Origin: UBA11612 sp964475755
GTDB lineage: Bacteria > Pseudomonadota > Alphaproteobacteria > Rhodospirillales > Rhodospirillaceae
DNA length: 63,044 bases
Direction: 5' to 3'
Assembly (NCBI GenBank): GCA_964475755.1
Contig: CAYYXR010000013.1
Coordinates: 1-63,044, forward strand
Positions 26,703 to 35,226 of this stretch are shown here, one piece after another; position 1 is the first letter of the stretch; each line of letters opens with the position of its first letter. The translations under genes and the position numbers were made by a program. The notes under the pieces were generated by a model. That model was not told the DNA's origin, ran no database searches, and was given only the letters and a program-made list of their open reading frames with translations.

Positions 26703-28391
26703 ATGGGCGAAAAGCAAAGGCATTATTGGCGTGCCGCATTAGCGTTTATGGCCTGCGTCGCATTTCTAACACCGCCGGTGCGGGCGGAAGAGATCACGGC
26801 TGAACGCCTTGCCCACTCGGAAATTGAACCGGACAACTGGCTCACCCACTTCGGCAACTATGAAGCCTGGGCGTACAGCGCCCTCGAACAAATCAACCGG
26901 GACAATGTCAAAACCCTGGTACCGGCGTGGTCGTTTGCCACCGGTCAGAAAGGCATCAATTCAACGCCCCTCGTTGCTGATGGCGTGATGTATCTGGCCG
27001 CGCCGCAAAATCAGATCTTCGCGCTGGACGCGGCCACGGGCGAGATGCTGTGGACTTACGTGCGCGAGATTCCATCTGGCCGAACCGCACGTCCCACGGC
27101 CGGACTCGCAGTGGGCCTCGGTTTGGTGTTCTTCGGCACGGTCGATAATCACATGGTTGCGCTGGATGCAGCGAACGGCCGGGAGGTTTGGGATGTTCAA
27201 ATCGAAGACCCCAAGCAATGCGGCTGCGGGCCTTCGTTTGCCCCGCTGCTGGCCAACGGCAAAGTGATCGTCGGGGTGCGCGGCGAAGTGGCGCACCGCA
27301 GCTATATAAATGCTTTCGATGCTAAAACTGGGGCGCTGGCCTGGCGGTGGTGGGCGATTCCAGGTCCCGGTGAGCCGGGTCACGAAACCTGGCCCGAAGA
27401 GCTTTGGGAATTGGGCGGCGCATCCACGTGGTACGCAGGTTCGTATGACCCGGATCTAAACCTCATCTACTGGGGCGTCGGCAATCCGGCGCCGATGCTG
27501 GGCGGGACGTTGCCCGGCGATAAGCTTTATACGAATTCCCTCGTTGCCTTGGACGCGGATACCGGCGAATTGAAGTGGCATTTCCAGGAAACACCGTCAG
27601 ACATATTCGATTTGGACTCCGCCACCGAGCCCGTGCTGCTTGATCACGAAATCGACGGCAAAATGCGCAAACTGGTGCTGCATCCGACCAAGGGCGGCTA
27701 CACATACATACTAGACCGGGAGACCGGCGAATTCCTGAAGGCCTATGCGCATTCACAAACCATCACTTGGACGGAAGGTCTGAATGAGCGCGGTCAGCCT
27801 ATAAATCGCCAAACGCTCTCCCACGATGAGGAGACATTGGTGTGCCCGTCGGTCAACGGCTCGCGCGGTGCGCAGCACTCCGCGTACAGCCCGCGTACCG
27901 GGCTTTGGTACACAACGTCCCTGGAAAGCTGCGCCATGGTCAAGCTGATTGAATCCGCGGGGCCGAGAGAAGGACAGTTCTACAACTCCGCAAGTCTTGT
28001 GGCCGTTCTCAGTCCCAAGGCACCGCCGCACATCGCGGCGTTCGACGCCATGTCGGGCGCGCGCAAATGGATGTTTGAAACCGATCTGGTCAACGGATCG
28101 TCGTTGCTGACCACCGGCGGGGACTTGATCTTCGGCGGAGACCTGTTGGGCAGGGCGTGGGCGTTGGATGCAGAGACCGGCGATAAAATATGGTCGTTCA
28201 ATATGGGGTCCGGGGTGACCAATGCACCGATCAGTTATGCCGTTGACGGGCGCCAATACATCGCTATCGGCTCCGGCCTGCTGTCGGCCAGCGCAGGGCT
28301 ATCCACGCGCCTATGGCCGGAGCTTGCGGCGCAAATTCCGCCGACCGGCTCTTCCATCTTTGTCTTCGCATTGCCGGAGACGCAGCCATGA
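26703..28391 (+). CDS. PQQ-dependent (quinoprotein) alcohol dehydrogenase-like protein
   Basis: A 562-residue exported protein. ATG 26703 is chosen for GGAGG 8 bases upstream; a signal peptide ends near VRAEE. It has the eight-bladed propeller of the methanol/ethanol dehydrogenase family: WLTHFGNYEAWAYSALEQINRDNV at the N-terminus, TWYAGSYDPDLNLIYWGVGNPAP, and LPGDKLYTNSLVALD, whose Asp near residue 273 matches the catalytic Asp. There is no adjacent CC pair anywhere, although most relatives have a disulphide over PQQ; QCGCG is the nearest Cys group. It overlaps the cytochrome gene downstream, its likely electron acceptor. The substrate is unknown. Confidence 0.88.
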   Translation: MGEKQRHYWRAALAFMACVAFLTPPVRAEEITAERLAHSEIEPDNWLTHFGNYEAWAYSALEQINRDNVKTLVPAWSFATGQKGINSTPLVADGVMYLAAPQNQIFALDAATGEMLWTYVREIPSGRTARPTAGLAVGLGLVFFGTVDNHMVALDAANGREVWDVQIEDPKQCGCGPSFAPLLANGKVIVGVRGEVAHRSYINAFDAKTGALAWRWWAIPGPGEPGHETWPEELWELGGASTWYAGSYDPDLNLIYWGVGNPAPMLGGTLPGDKLYTNSLVALDADTGELKWHFQETPSDIFDLDSATEPVLLDHEIDGKMRKLVLHPTKGGYTYILDRETGEFLKAYAHSQTITWTEGLNERGQPINRQTLSHDEETLVCPSVNGSRGAQHSAYSPRTGLWYTTSLESCAMVKLIESAGPREGQFYNSASLVAVLSPKAPPHIAAFDAMSGARKWMFETDLVNGSSLLTTGGDLIFGGDLLGRAWALDAETGDKIWSFNMGSGVTNAPISYAVDGRQYIAIGSGLLSASAGLSTRLWPELAAQIPPTGSSIFVFALPETQP

Positions 28392-29239
28392 TGCCGCGGA
28401 TCTTGAGTGTGCTTTTGGCGTTGGCCAGCTTTCCTGCAATGGCCGCCGAGCAAGCATCTCCTGGTGTTGCCGCGCAGGTTGCCGCCGGCCGGTTGATCTT
28501 CGAAACCTCCTGCGCCAGTTCCATGTGTCACGGGTCCGGCGGGGTCGGCGGCGAAGGGCCGGGATTACTGGACACCAATCTATCCCTGTCAACGGTGATT
28601 GGCGTGGTGCAGAGAGGGCGGCCGGGCACGCCCATGGCACCGTTCGGCGAGTTGCTCGACCCTGATATGCAGGCGCAAGTCATCGCCTTTGTGATGTCGC
28701 TCACCTCCGGCGGGCGCGCACCGGAACAAGTGGTGAAATTGTCCGCACCGCCATCGGATGCCGCGCCGTCTTTGTCTGATCTTCCCGAAACCGTAATGGT
28801 CGGCGACGGTGAAGGGCGGCCGGTGCGTGGGCACGCCCTGTTTTATGATACAAGCCGTGTGACCGGCTGCCGCGCGTGTCACCGCGTGTACGGCAACGGC
28901 GGGCCTGTCGGCATTGATTTGGCGGATCTTGCGTTGTCCCCTCTTGAAATCTACGCAGCGGCCGCCGCCCCTAAGATGGCGAGCGATCACTTTCCGCGCA
29001 TTGAACTAACCACGTCCGACGGCGTGACTCATGAAGGCGTAAAGCATTCGGAAGATCACACCGTCATTCGGTATTTCGACGTCAGCACGCCCCTGCCGGT
29101 GCTGCGCACCATCCTATTGGAAGATATTACGGACGTGGATGAGGCGCCCGGCGGTACGTTCGATCATACAGCGCTCGGGTATTCGAAGCAGGAGGTGCTC
29201 GACCTCGCTGCGTTTATTCACGTTATGCGCCGGCGATAA
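28388..29239 (+). CDS. Diheme c-type cytochrome with a CX4CH motif
   Basis: A 283-residue exported protein, starting at ATG 28388 inside the end of the PQQ dehydrogenase gene (4-bp overlap). The signal peptide ends near AMAAE. Two haem sites are seen: CASSMCH at residues 42-48, a CX4CH form rather than CXXCH, and CRACH at 161-165. The first domain resembles a class I cytochrome (GEGPGLLDTN, then PMAPFGELLDPDMQAQVIAFV); the second has HVMRRR at its end. It probably accepts electrons from the PQQ enzyme in the periplasm. Confidence 0.87.
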   Translation: MMPRILSVLLALASFPAMAAEQASPGVAAQVAAGRLIFETSCASSMCHGSGGVGGEGPGLLDTNLSLSTVIGVVQRGRPGTPMAPFGELLDPDMQAQVIAFVMSLTSGGRAPEQVVKLSAPPSDAAPSLSDLPETVMVGDGEGRPVRGHALFYDTSRVTGCRACHRVYGNGGPVGIDLADLALSPLEIYAAAAAPKMASDHFPRIELTTSDGVTHEGVKHSEDHTVIRYFDVSTPLPVLRTILLEDITDVDEAPGGTFDHTALGYSKQEVLDLAAFIHVMRRR

Positions 29240-29990
29240 AGCTGGTCATGAAGAAGTCGTCGGGATCGTCATCGGCGAAGAACGACACGCTTTCCCCATC
29301 TTCCAAGACGCCGAGGGTATAAAGCACCGGCAGGTAATGCTCCGGTGTCGGCACGGAAAGCAGCGCCTCTTTATCCAATTGCTCGTAAGCAATGAGAGCG
29401 TCGTGATCGCCCCGGGTGATGCGGTCCTTGGCGGCGTCATTGAAGCGCCGCGCCCAGTCGAAGGACATATGGCCATGGGCGAAAAAGACGCGCAAATTGT
29501 GGACGATATTGCCGCTGCCGATAATCAGAATACCTTCGTCCCGGAGCGGCGCGAGCCGCGCGGCAAGATCGTAATGCGCTTGGGGGCTTTTCGACATGTC
29601 CAGGCTTAACTGGACAACGGGCACGTCGGCATCCGGATACATGGCGATCAGCGCCGACCAAACGCCGTGATCCAAGCCGCGTGATTTATCCAAATTCACC
29701 GGTTCCGGTTTCACTAATTCAACGACGCGAACCGCCAATTCAGGATCGCCCGGCGCGGGGTACTGCGTATCGAACAGGGCTTTCGGAAATCCGCCGAAGT
29801 CGTGAATGGTGTCCGGCTTGGGCGAGGCCGTGACGTGGACGCCGTGCGTTTCCCAATGCGCTGAGATGCACAGGACCGATTTTGGTCGGGGCGTGCGCTT
29901 TGTCATCGCCTGCCACGACCGGCGCACCGGGGTGTCCTCGATGGCGTTCATGGGTGAGCCGTGACCGATAAACAACGCCGGTATCTTCAT
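29223..29990 (-). CDS. Class III extradiol dioxygenase (LigB/YgiD family)
   Basis: A 255-residue enzyme of the LigB superfamily. Metal-binding His are expected in GHGSPMNAI (near the N-terminus) and SAHWETHGVHV, and a third at LDHGVWSALIAMYPDADVPVVQLSL. The same set is seen in 4,5-DOPA dioxygenase (YgiD). The true aromatic substrate cannot be deduced. ATG 29988-29990 is preferred over GTG 29999. It converges with the cytochrome gene, overlapping it by 17 bases, and shares an AT-rich upstream region with the small coiled-coil gene on the other strand. Confidence 0.85.
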   Translation of the reverse strand: MKIPALFIGHGSPMNAIEDTPVRRSWQAMTKRTPRPKSVLCISAHWETHGVHVTASPKPDTIHDFGGFPKALFDTQYPAPGDPELAVRVVELVKPEPVNLDKSRGLDHGVWSALIAMYPDADVPVVQLSLDMSKSPQAHYDLAARLAPLRDEGILIIGSGNIVHNLRVFFAHGHMSFDWARRFNDAAKDRITRGDHDALIAYEQLDKEALLSVPTPEHYLPVLYTLGVLEDGESVSFFADDDPDDFFMTSFIAGA

Positions 29991-30010
29991 CGTAAGCACC
30001 CGTATTTCCT

Positions 30011-30026
30011 AAAATTTATAAATTTT
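30011..30026. promoter_or_regulatory. 16-bp AT palindrome in divergent promoter region
   Basis: AAAATTTATAAATTTT is a perfect palindrome between two divergent genes (starts at 29990 and 30208). It could be an operator or just the AT-rich part of a promoter. The rest of the 217-bp gap shows no other gene or RNA I can support. Confidence 0.3.
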
Positions 30027-30207
30027 GCGCCGCAAATGGCCGGTTGGATTTCGCGGTCTAGGCTATGTCAGTTATACTTATCTCGGACAATCCACTTGTG
30101 GCGGCCGTGTTCGGTCTTCGCATTGTTGTTCATGTGTATGGTGCCAAGACCGAAGGAGAGTAGCACGTAAGTCCTGAGGAGGCCTTTTTCCAGAGGAGGA
30201 CGAGACT

Positions 30208-30450
30208 ATGTCTAGTGCAGCGACTGTTATGGCACGTTTTCTTGCCCTGGCGTTTTTCCTTGTGATCGCTTTGGGTATTTACGTATTCGTTCAGAACTCC
30301 GATCTTCAAGCTGCGGAACAGCAGGTTGCTCAAGCCCGGCAGGCGCGGGATGATTTGCAATTGAGAATAGGAGCGTTGGAGCGGAGCAATACGAGCTTGC
30401 AGCAAGACTTAAATGCGTGCCGGGGCGATATGCCGGCCGACGAAGAATAA
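30208..30450 (+). CDS. Small membrane-anchored coiled-coil protein
   Basis: An 80-residue protein from ATG 30208 behind GAGGAGGA (30193-30200), a strong ribosome binding site. It has one membrane segment (about 9-27, MARFLALAFFLVIALGIYVF) followed by a short Gln/Arg/Leu heptad coiled coil (QQVAQARQARDDLQLRIGALERSN) and an acidic end. This is the layout of small FtsB/FtsL-like or Lpp-like anchors, but I do not recognise a family. It precedes uppP by 153 bases on the same strand. Confidence 0.7.
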   Translation: MSSAATVMARFLALAFFLVIALGIYVFVQNSDLQAAEQQVAQARQARDDLQLRIGALERSNTSLQQDLNACRGDMPADEE

Positions 30451-30603
30451 TAGGATCGTTATTCGAAAGGTGCGTGGGCGGGCCGGTGCTCATCGAAGAG
30501 CGCCGGATCCGCTCTTGCCATTTTAGACCCGCTCTGTACTGATGCGCCTGATCCGCGGCGGTTCGCGGTTTCTCAAGTTTGTTGCTTACTTTATCGCGGC
30601 GCC

Positions 30604-31407
30604 ATGGATTTTCTGACGTATCTGCAAGCGGCTTTTCTGGGCCTGATTGAAGGCCTGACGGAATTCTTGCCGGTGTCCTCCACCGGCCATCTCATTTTGC
30701 TTGTCGATCTGCTCGGATTTAAGGGCCCACCCGGCGCGTTGTTCGAGATCGTCATCCAGCTCGGCGCCATTCTTGCCGTGACCTGGGTCTACCGCGCAAA
30801 AATTTTCAGCGTCGTTATCGGGCTGCCGCGCGAGGCATCGGCGCAGCGGTTCACCGTGAATTTGCTGTTGGCATTTTTGCCGGCGATGGTGATTGGTGTG
30901 TTTGCCTACGATTTCATCAAAGGCGTTCTGTTTTCCCCATTTGTCGTGAGCGTGGCGCTGATTGTCGGCGGCATTGCCATCATTGCGATCGAGAAGTTGC
31001 AAAAAGCCGAGCGGTTCCATGCGCCGGAAGAGATACCGATGCTGCGCGCGTTTGCCATCGGGCTGTTTCAATGCACGGCGATGATTCCCGGGGTATCGCG
31101 GTCGGGCGCGACGATCATGGGGGCTTTGCTTGTAGACGTTGAGCGGCGCGCGGCGGCGGAGTTCTCGTTTCTCTTGGCGATACCGACCATGCTGGCGGCC
31201 ACGGTTTACGACCTTTGGCAGAACAGAGACATTTTGACAGCCGACAATATCAGCGTCATCGCGGTCGGGTTCGTCATGGCGTTTATCGTTGCGATGATTG
31301 TCGTGCGGGCAGTGCTCGGATTTATCTCAAAGCACGGATATGTGCCGTTTGCGATTTACCGCATTCTTATCGGCGCGGTGATGCTTTTTATCTTGATAAG
31401 CCGGTAG
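30604..31407 (+). CDS. uppP: Undecaprenyl-diphosphatase UppP
   Basis: A 267-residue membrane enzyme that recycles undecaprenyl pyrophosphate, the lipid carrier for cell-wall and polysaccharide synthesis. The two active-site motifs are seen: LIEGLTEFLPVSSTGHLIL (residues 14-32) and IPGVSRSGATIMGALL (about 161-176). Seven to eight membrane segments, normal length. It is convergent with the WD40 gene, only 8 bases apart. Confidence 0.94.
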   Translation: MDFLTYLQAAFLGLIEGLTEFLPVSSTGHLILLVDLLGFKGPPGALFEIVIQLGAILAVTWVYRAKIFSVVIGLPREASAQRFTVNLLLAFLPAMVIGVFAYDFIKGVLFSPFVVSVALIVGGIAIIAIEKLQKAERFHAPEEIPMLRAFAIGLFQCTAMIPGVSRSGATIMGALLVDVERRAAAEFSFLLAIPTMLAATVYDLWQNRDILTADNISVIAVGFVMAFIVAMIVVRAVLGFISKHGYVPFAIYRILIGAVMLFILISR

Positions 31408-31415
31408 CCAAATTC

Positions 31416-32438
31416 CTAACTTCTGAAATCGGCGATATGCACTTCACCGGTTTCCGTGCCGGCCAGAAGGATTTCTCCCTCTGGGTTCCAGCACAACGCA
31501 GTAACTGGGCCGGTGCCGCCGGGGACCATCGTAACGGTGCGTTCCTCGCCGGGTTGACCCAGAACCACCGCGCCGTTCTCAAAGCCCGCCGCGATGATGT
31601 CGAGTTTTGGGTTGGCGGCCAGCGCTGTGACCGGCGTGCCGCCGCTGTGTCCAAACTGCGCCGGCGTCTTGCCCATGGGTCCGCCGCCGGTGAAGGGCCA
31701 ACACACCACGGACTCCGCGCCGCCGGTGGCGAGGAACTGGCCTTTGCGCGTGAACGCCAGGGCGCGGATTTTCGCCGGGTAGCCCGACATGCGCATGTGC
31801 TCGGCGTCGGACAGGCGCCAGCCATGCAGCGCGTTCTCCTGCATCGCCGATATGATATGCATGCCGTCCGGCGACCAAGCGAGCTGAAGGTGCGAGCCTT
31901 TCCATTCCAACAGCGTTGGTTTTGAGTCTTTCGAGGCAAGCCACCAAAGGCTGACCCCATCGTAATGGGAGACGGCGAGGCGGCGGCCCTTGGGGTTGAT
32001 GGCCAATCCGGCGACAGAGCTTTTGTGGGAGAAGGTGCGGGTCTGGCCGCCCGCTTTTTTCGAAAGCACAATGGCGTCCTTGCCGACCGCATATACGCGG
32101 AAGGCTGAGCCTGCGTGCGACGTGACGTGCTCGATCCAGCGGTGTTTGTGTTCGGCCAGAACTGAAGTCTCGCCGAGAACGCTTGTATGAACGAGCTTTC
32201 CGTCATCGCCGCCGGTCAGAAACGCACCGGCCTCGATGTCGGCAGCGATACACAGCGCCGCGCCGTTATGAGCCTTCGTGCTGACCGGCTCGGCGTCGGG
32301 GGTCAGGCTGTCGATGATCCGGATGGTGCCGTCGCCAAATGCGACACCGAAGACGCGTCCATTGGCGGCGACGCCGACAACGTACTCGCCGAATGTGAGC
32401 GTGCGGGCGCGCTCATTCAGTTGGGGTTCTTCGGGCAT
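31416..32438 (-). CDS. WD40 repeat protein
   Basis: A 340-residue protein without a signal peptide. It has seven weak WD-type repeats, each with a central aliphatic core and many ending in D or W (GKLVHTSV, HRWIEHVTSH, VSHYDGVSLWWLA, LAWSPDGMHII, GGAESVVCWPF, GTGPVTALCWNPEGEILLAGTETGEVHIADF). It is likely a cytoplasmic beta-propeller scaffold. It is 8 bases downstream of the CobW-type GTPase on the same strand, so they are cotranscribed; a WD40 next to a COG0523 metal chaperone is a recurring pairing whose meaning is unknown. Confidence 0.82.
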   Translation of the reverse strand: MPEEPQLNERARTLTFGEYVVGVAANGRVFGVAFGDGTIRIIDSLTPDAEPVSTKAHNGAALCIAADIEAGAFLTGGDDGKLVHTSVLGETSVLAEHKHRWIEHVTSHAGSAFRVYAVGKDAIVLSKKAGGQTRTFSHKSSVAGLAINPKGRRLAVSHYDGVSLWWLASKDSKPTLLEWKGSHLQLAWSPDGMHIISAMQENALHGWRLSDAEHMRMSGYPAKIRALAFTRKGQFLATGGAESVVCWPFTGGGPMGKTPAQFGHSGGTPVTALAANPKLDIIAAGFENGAVVLGQPGEERTVTMVPGGTGPVTALCWNPEGEILLAGTETGEVHIADFRS

Positions 32439-32446
32439 GCTTGAGC

Positions 32447-33460
32447 TTAGGCCGCGCAGGCCTCGAAGCCCTGCTTGAGGGCCGCTTCGTCCAGGTGCCG
32501 GCCAATGAAGACCAAGCGGCTGCGGCGCGCGTCATTGTCCGGCCATGGCCCCGTGAAGGCGCCTTCCGACATCATGTGCACACCCTGGAAGACGAAACGC
32601 TTGTCTTCCCCGGCCATGTTGAGAATGCCCTTGGTGCGCAGGATGTCCTGGCCTTGTGTCATGAGGATGTCACCGATCCAGGAGTCGAACTTCGCGGCGT
32701 CTATGGGCGCATCGATGCCGATGGATACGCTCTTTATTTCGGAATCGTGTACCGGATTGGGGTCGTGGTGATGATGCCCATGATCATGATCATGCTCATC
32801 GGTGTGTAAAAAATCCGGGTCCATGCCCAGGATCCGTTCGAGATCAAAGGCGCCGCGGTCGAGCACCTTGTCGAGTTCAATGCCGCATCTGTTTGTGCGA
32901 TGGATCTTGGCGAACGGGTTAAGCGTGCGGATGCGTCCCTCGATGCGGTCCAATTCTTCGGGGTCTACAAGATCGGCCTTGTTGAGGAGAATCACGTCGG
33001 CAAAGGCGATTTGGTTCTGGGCTTCGCTTTCGTTTTCCAGCGTCTGCCCGATATGCTTTGCGTCCACGACGGCGATGACGCCGTCGAGGCGCGTGCGCCG
33101 GCGCACATCCTCGTCTGTAAAAAACGTCTGGGCGACCGGCGCGGGATCGGCGAGGCCCGTGGTTTCCACCAATATGGCGTCGAATTGTCCGCTGCGCTTC
33201 ATGAGGCCGCCGATGATGCGGATCAAATCGCCGCGCACGGTGCAGCAAATGCACCCGTTGTTCATCTCGAAAATTTCTTCGTCCGCGCCGACGACAAGGT
33301 CGTTGTCGATGCCGATTTCGCCGAACTCATTGACGATCACCGCATATTTTTTGCCGTGATTTTCCTGCAATACGCGGTTGAGAAGCGTGGTTTTGCCGGC
33401 ACCCAAATAACCGGTCAGAACGGTCACGGGAACTTGCGGGGTCTGCGTCGTCGAGGTCAT
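32447..33460 (-). CDS. CobW/COG0523 family GTP-binding metal chaperone
   Basis: A 337-residue G3E GTPase. Walker A is GYLGAGKTTLLNRVL (about 17-31), the metal-binding CXCC motif is GCICCTVRGDL (about 69-79), and a histidine-rich segment DEHDHDHGHHHHDPN (near 223-237) separates the GTPase domain from the C-terminal CobW_C domain. Such proteins deliver zinc or another transition metal to client enzymes. Regulation by a zinc-uptake repressor is common in the family; I could not identify a clear operator in the gap upstream. Confidence 0.92.
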   Translation of the reverse strand: MTSTTQTPQVPVTVLTGYLGAGKTTLLNRVLQENHGKKYAVIVNEFGEIGIDNDLVVGADEEIFEMNNGCICCTVRGDLIRIIGGLMKRSGQFDAILVETTGLADPAPVAQTFFTDEDVRRRTRLDGVIAVVDAKHIGQTLENESEAQNQIAFADVILLNKADLVDPEELDRIEGRIRTLNPFAKIHRTNRCGIELDKVLDRGAFDLERILGMDPDFLHTDEHDHDHGHHHHDPNPVHDSEIKSVSIGIDAPIDAAKFDSWIGDILMTQGQDILRTKGILNMAGEDKRFVFQGVHMMSEGAFTGPWPDNDARRSRLVFIGRHLDEAALKQGFEACAA

Positions 33461-33576
33461 CTGAGTTTCCAGCGTTCATTTGGATGTGGGAGCGAGGCTA
33501 ATAAAGTCTGGTCCCCATACGCAACCGGCGCAGCTCAGGGCCGCGCCGGTCATACTCGTCATGGAGGCGGGTTGCC

Positions 33577-34191
33577 CTACGCTTCGGGCTTCGCCTCTTC
33601 TTCTGAAGCTTCCGGTGCAGCTTCCTGCGCGGCGTCGTCCTGCGCGGCGTCGTCCTGCGCGGCCTCGTCGTCTGCGGCCAGCTTTTCGGCGTCTTCGGCG
33701 CGTTCCAGAAACTCTGCGGCCTTCTCGGCGATGACATTCGCTTCTTCGACGGAGCGGGCTACCGTGAATTCAATGCTCACGTCCACTTCGGGGTGCAGGC
33801 GCACGGCGGTTTTGAAGTTGCCGAGGTCCTTGATCGGGGAATGGAGCAGCACCTGGCCACGATCGACGGTAAACCCAGCTTCCTTCAGCGAGTCTCCGAC
33901 ATCGCGCGCCGTGACCGAGCCGTACAATTGTCCGCCTTCGCCGGCTTGACGCACAATGATCAGCTTGGTGCCGTCCATTTTCTTCGCGATCGCTTCGGCT
34001 TCGGACTTACGCTTGAGGTTGACCGCCTCGAGTTCCGAACGCTTTGATTCAAAGTACTCACGATTTTCTTTGTTTGCGCGCAGCGCTTTTTTCTTCGGTA
34101 GAAGGTAGTTGCGGGCAAAGCCGGCTTTTACCTTCACAACGTCGCCCATCTGACCCAGCTGGTCGATGCGCTCAAGCAAGATTACTTCCAT
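33577..34191 (-). CDS. rplI: 50S ribosomal protein L9 (bL9) with C-terminal extension
   Basis: A 204-residue bL9. The second of two tandem ATGs is preferred, giving the normal MEVILLERI start with AGGAGG six bases before it. Residues 1-148 are standard (GQMGDVVKVKAGFARNYLLPK). Residues from about 165 form an acidic Ala/Asp/Glu tail with AAQDD repeats, encoded by three 15-bp units. L9 sits at the L1 stalk base and affects frame maintenance. The start overlaps the stop of the DUF2232 gene by one base. Confidence 0.94.
   Translation of the reverse strand: MEVILLERIDQLGQMGDVVKVKAGFARNYLLPKKKALRANKENREYFESKRSELEAVNLKRKSEAEAIAKKMDGTKLIIVRQAGEGGQLYGSVTARDVGDSLKEAGFTVDRGQVLLHSPIKDLGNFKTAVRLHPEVDVSIEFTVARSVEEANVIAEKAAEFLERAEDAEKLAADDEAAQDDAAQDDAAQEAAPEASEEEAKPEA
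33625..33669. repeat. 15-bp tandem repeat inside rplI
   Basis: Three direct copies of a 15-base unit (CTGCGCGGCGTCGTC twice, then the same with one change). In frame on the minus strand they encode DDAAQ repeats in the acidic tail of bL9. Copy number may vary between strains because the unit keeps the frame. Confidence 0.7.
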
Positions 34192-35162
34192 CATTCACCT
34201 CCTGTGCCCGCTGCAAAATGCCGCGTGCGTATCTTAAAAATCTGTTCGGCAAGCCCGAGGGTTACAAGCATGACAACCGCTGCGCTCGCCATCAGCAGAG
34301 CCAATACATAAAACGCTATTAGGACCGTCACCCGGTGGCGCGTTTGAGCCGCAGCCTCATGGACTACGGCCAAACCCTGAAGTGCGACCGGCAAACTCAA
34401 AACCGCCGCTGCGCTTGCCGCGACAAAGCCCGTATCGCCGCCCGCTACCAGAGCAACAGCAAGCAGGACGCCCATGGGAACGACGAACCAATTCGGCAAT
34501 TCGAACTTGCGAAAATCGGGAGTTAGACCATCAGCCAAATCCATGCGCTTCAGCGCAATATGAGCTAATCCCGTGCTCAAAATGGATCGAAGGGTCCAAT
34601 GTATGGCCAGGGCTGCCGGCAACACACCGGCCAGAACGCGCAGAAGTTCCGCGCGGTCTTCCGGCGTGTTCATTCCGTCCTGTGCCACAATGTTCGCCGC
34701 AGCGACCATTTTCAAAACCTCTTCAAGCCTTTCTCTGAGCGAAGCTTCAATTCCTTCAGGTCCGGCTGGAATCAATGCCAAACTCAAAACCAATACCGCC
34801 GTTATGCCGACGGTCAGCAAGCATACGATGCGCCCAATTGAGGCGCCTGAAACAAACGCCGTTCCGTTCTCCGCTTGTGCTGCCGCTTTCAGTCTCGAAA
34901 AAACCGCAACAGGTATGGCGTCCATAATCAAATAGGCGAACGCCAGCGCAAAAGAACCGGTTAGCACCGTCACGGTCACCGCACCGCTTACGACCGCCAA
35001 CGGCAGAACGTTCACGCCGAGGCCCAGTACCGCCATCGCCAATGGTAGCGGCGAAAGCATCGCGCCCAACACCACTCCAAACAGCGACTGCTGCATGGCG
35101 GCGACGAGCAGCACCGCGCCGAGCGCACCGGCGACCACCGCAATCGTGCTGGGACGTGTCAC
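34191..35162 (-). CDS. DUF2232 family membrane protein
   Basis: A 323-residue integral membrane protein with about eight hydrophobic segments, starting MTRPSTIAVVAGALGAVLLVAAM. It lies between rpsR and rplI, where DUF2232 proteins are found in many alphaproteobacteria, and has the expected length. Function is unknown; the constant place in the ribosomal protein operon implies coexpression. GTG start, with a 64-base gap to rpsR. Confidence 0.87.
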   Translation of the reverse strand: MTRPSTIAVVAGALGAVLLVAAMQQSLFGVVLGAMLSPLPLAMAVLGLGVNVLPLAVVSGAVTVTVLTGSFALAFAYLIMDAIPVAVFSRLKAAAQAENGTAFVSGASIGRIVCLLTVGITAVLVLSLALIPAGPEGIEASLRERLEEVLKMVAAANIVAQDGMNTPEDRAELLRVLAGVLPAALAIHWTLRSILSTGLAHIALKRMDLADGLTPDFRKFELPNWFVVPMGVLLAVALVAGGDTGFVAASAAAVLSLPVALQGLAVVHEAAAQTRHRVTVLIAFYVLALLMASAAVVMLVTLGLAEQIFKIRTRHFAAGTGGE

Positions 35163-35226
35163 AGCGGGCTCCGTAATACTACGCCGCGAGAGTGGGTCGC
35201 GCCCGTCCCCGCGGCGTATTCAAACA

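Noticed and set aside
27000..29240. PQQ dehydrogenase and cytochrome as a fused quinohaemoprotein
   Set aside because: The two frames overlap by 4 bases but are separate; the dehydrogenase ends with its own stop and the cytochrome has its own signal peptide.
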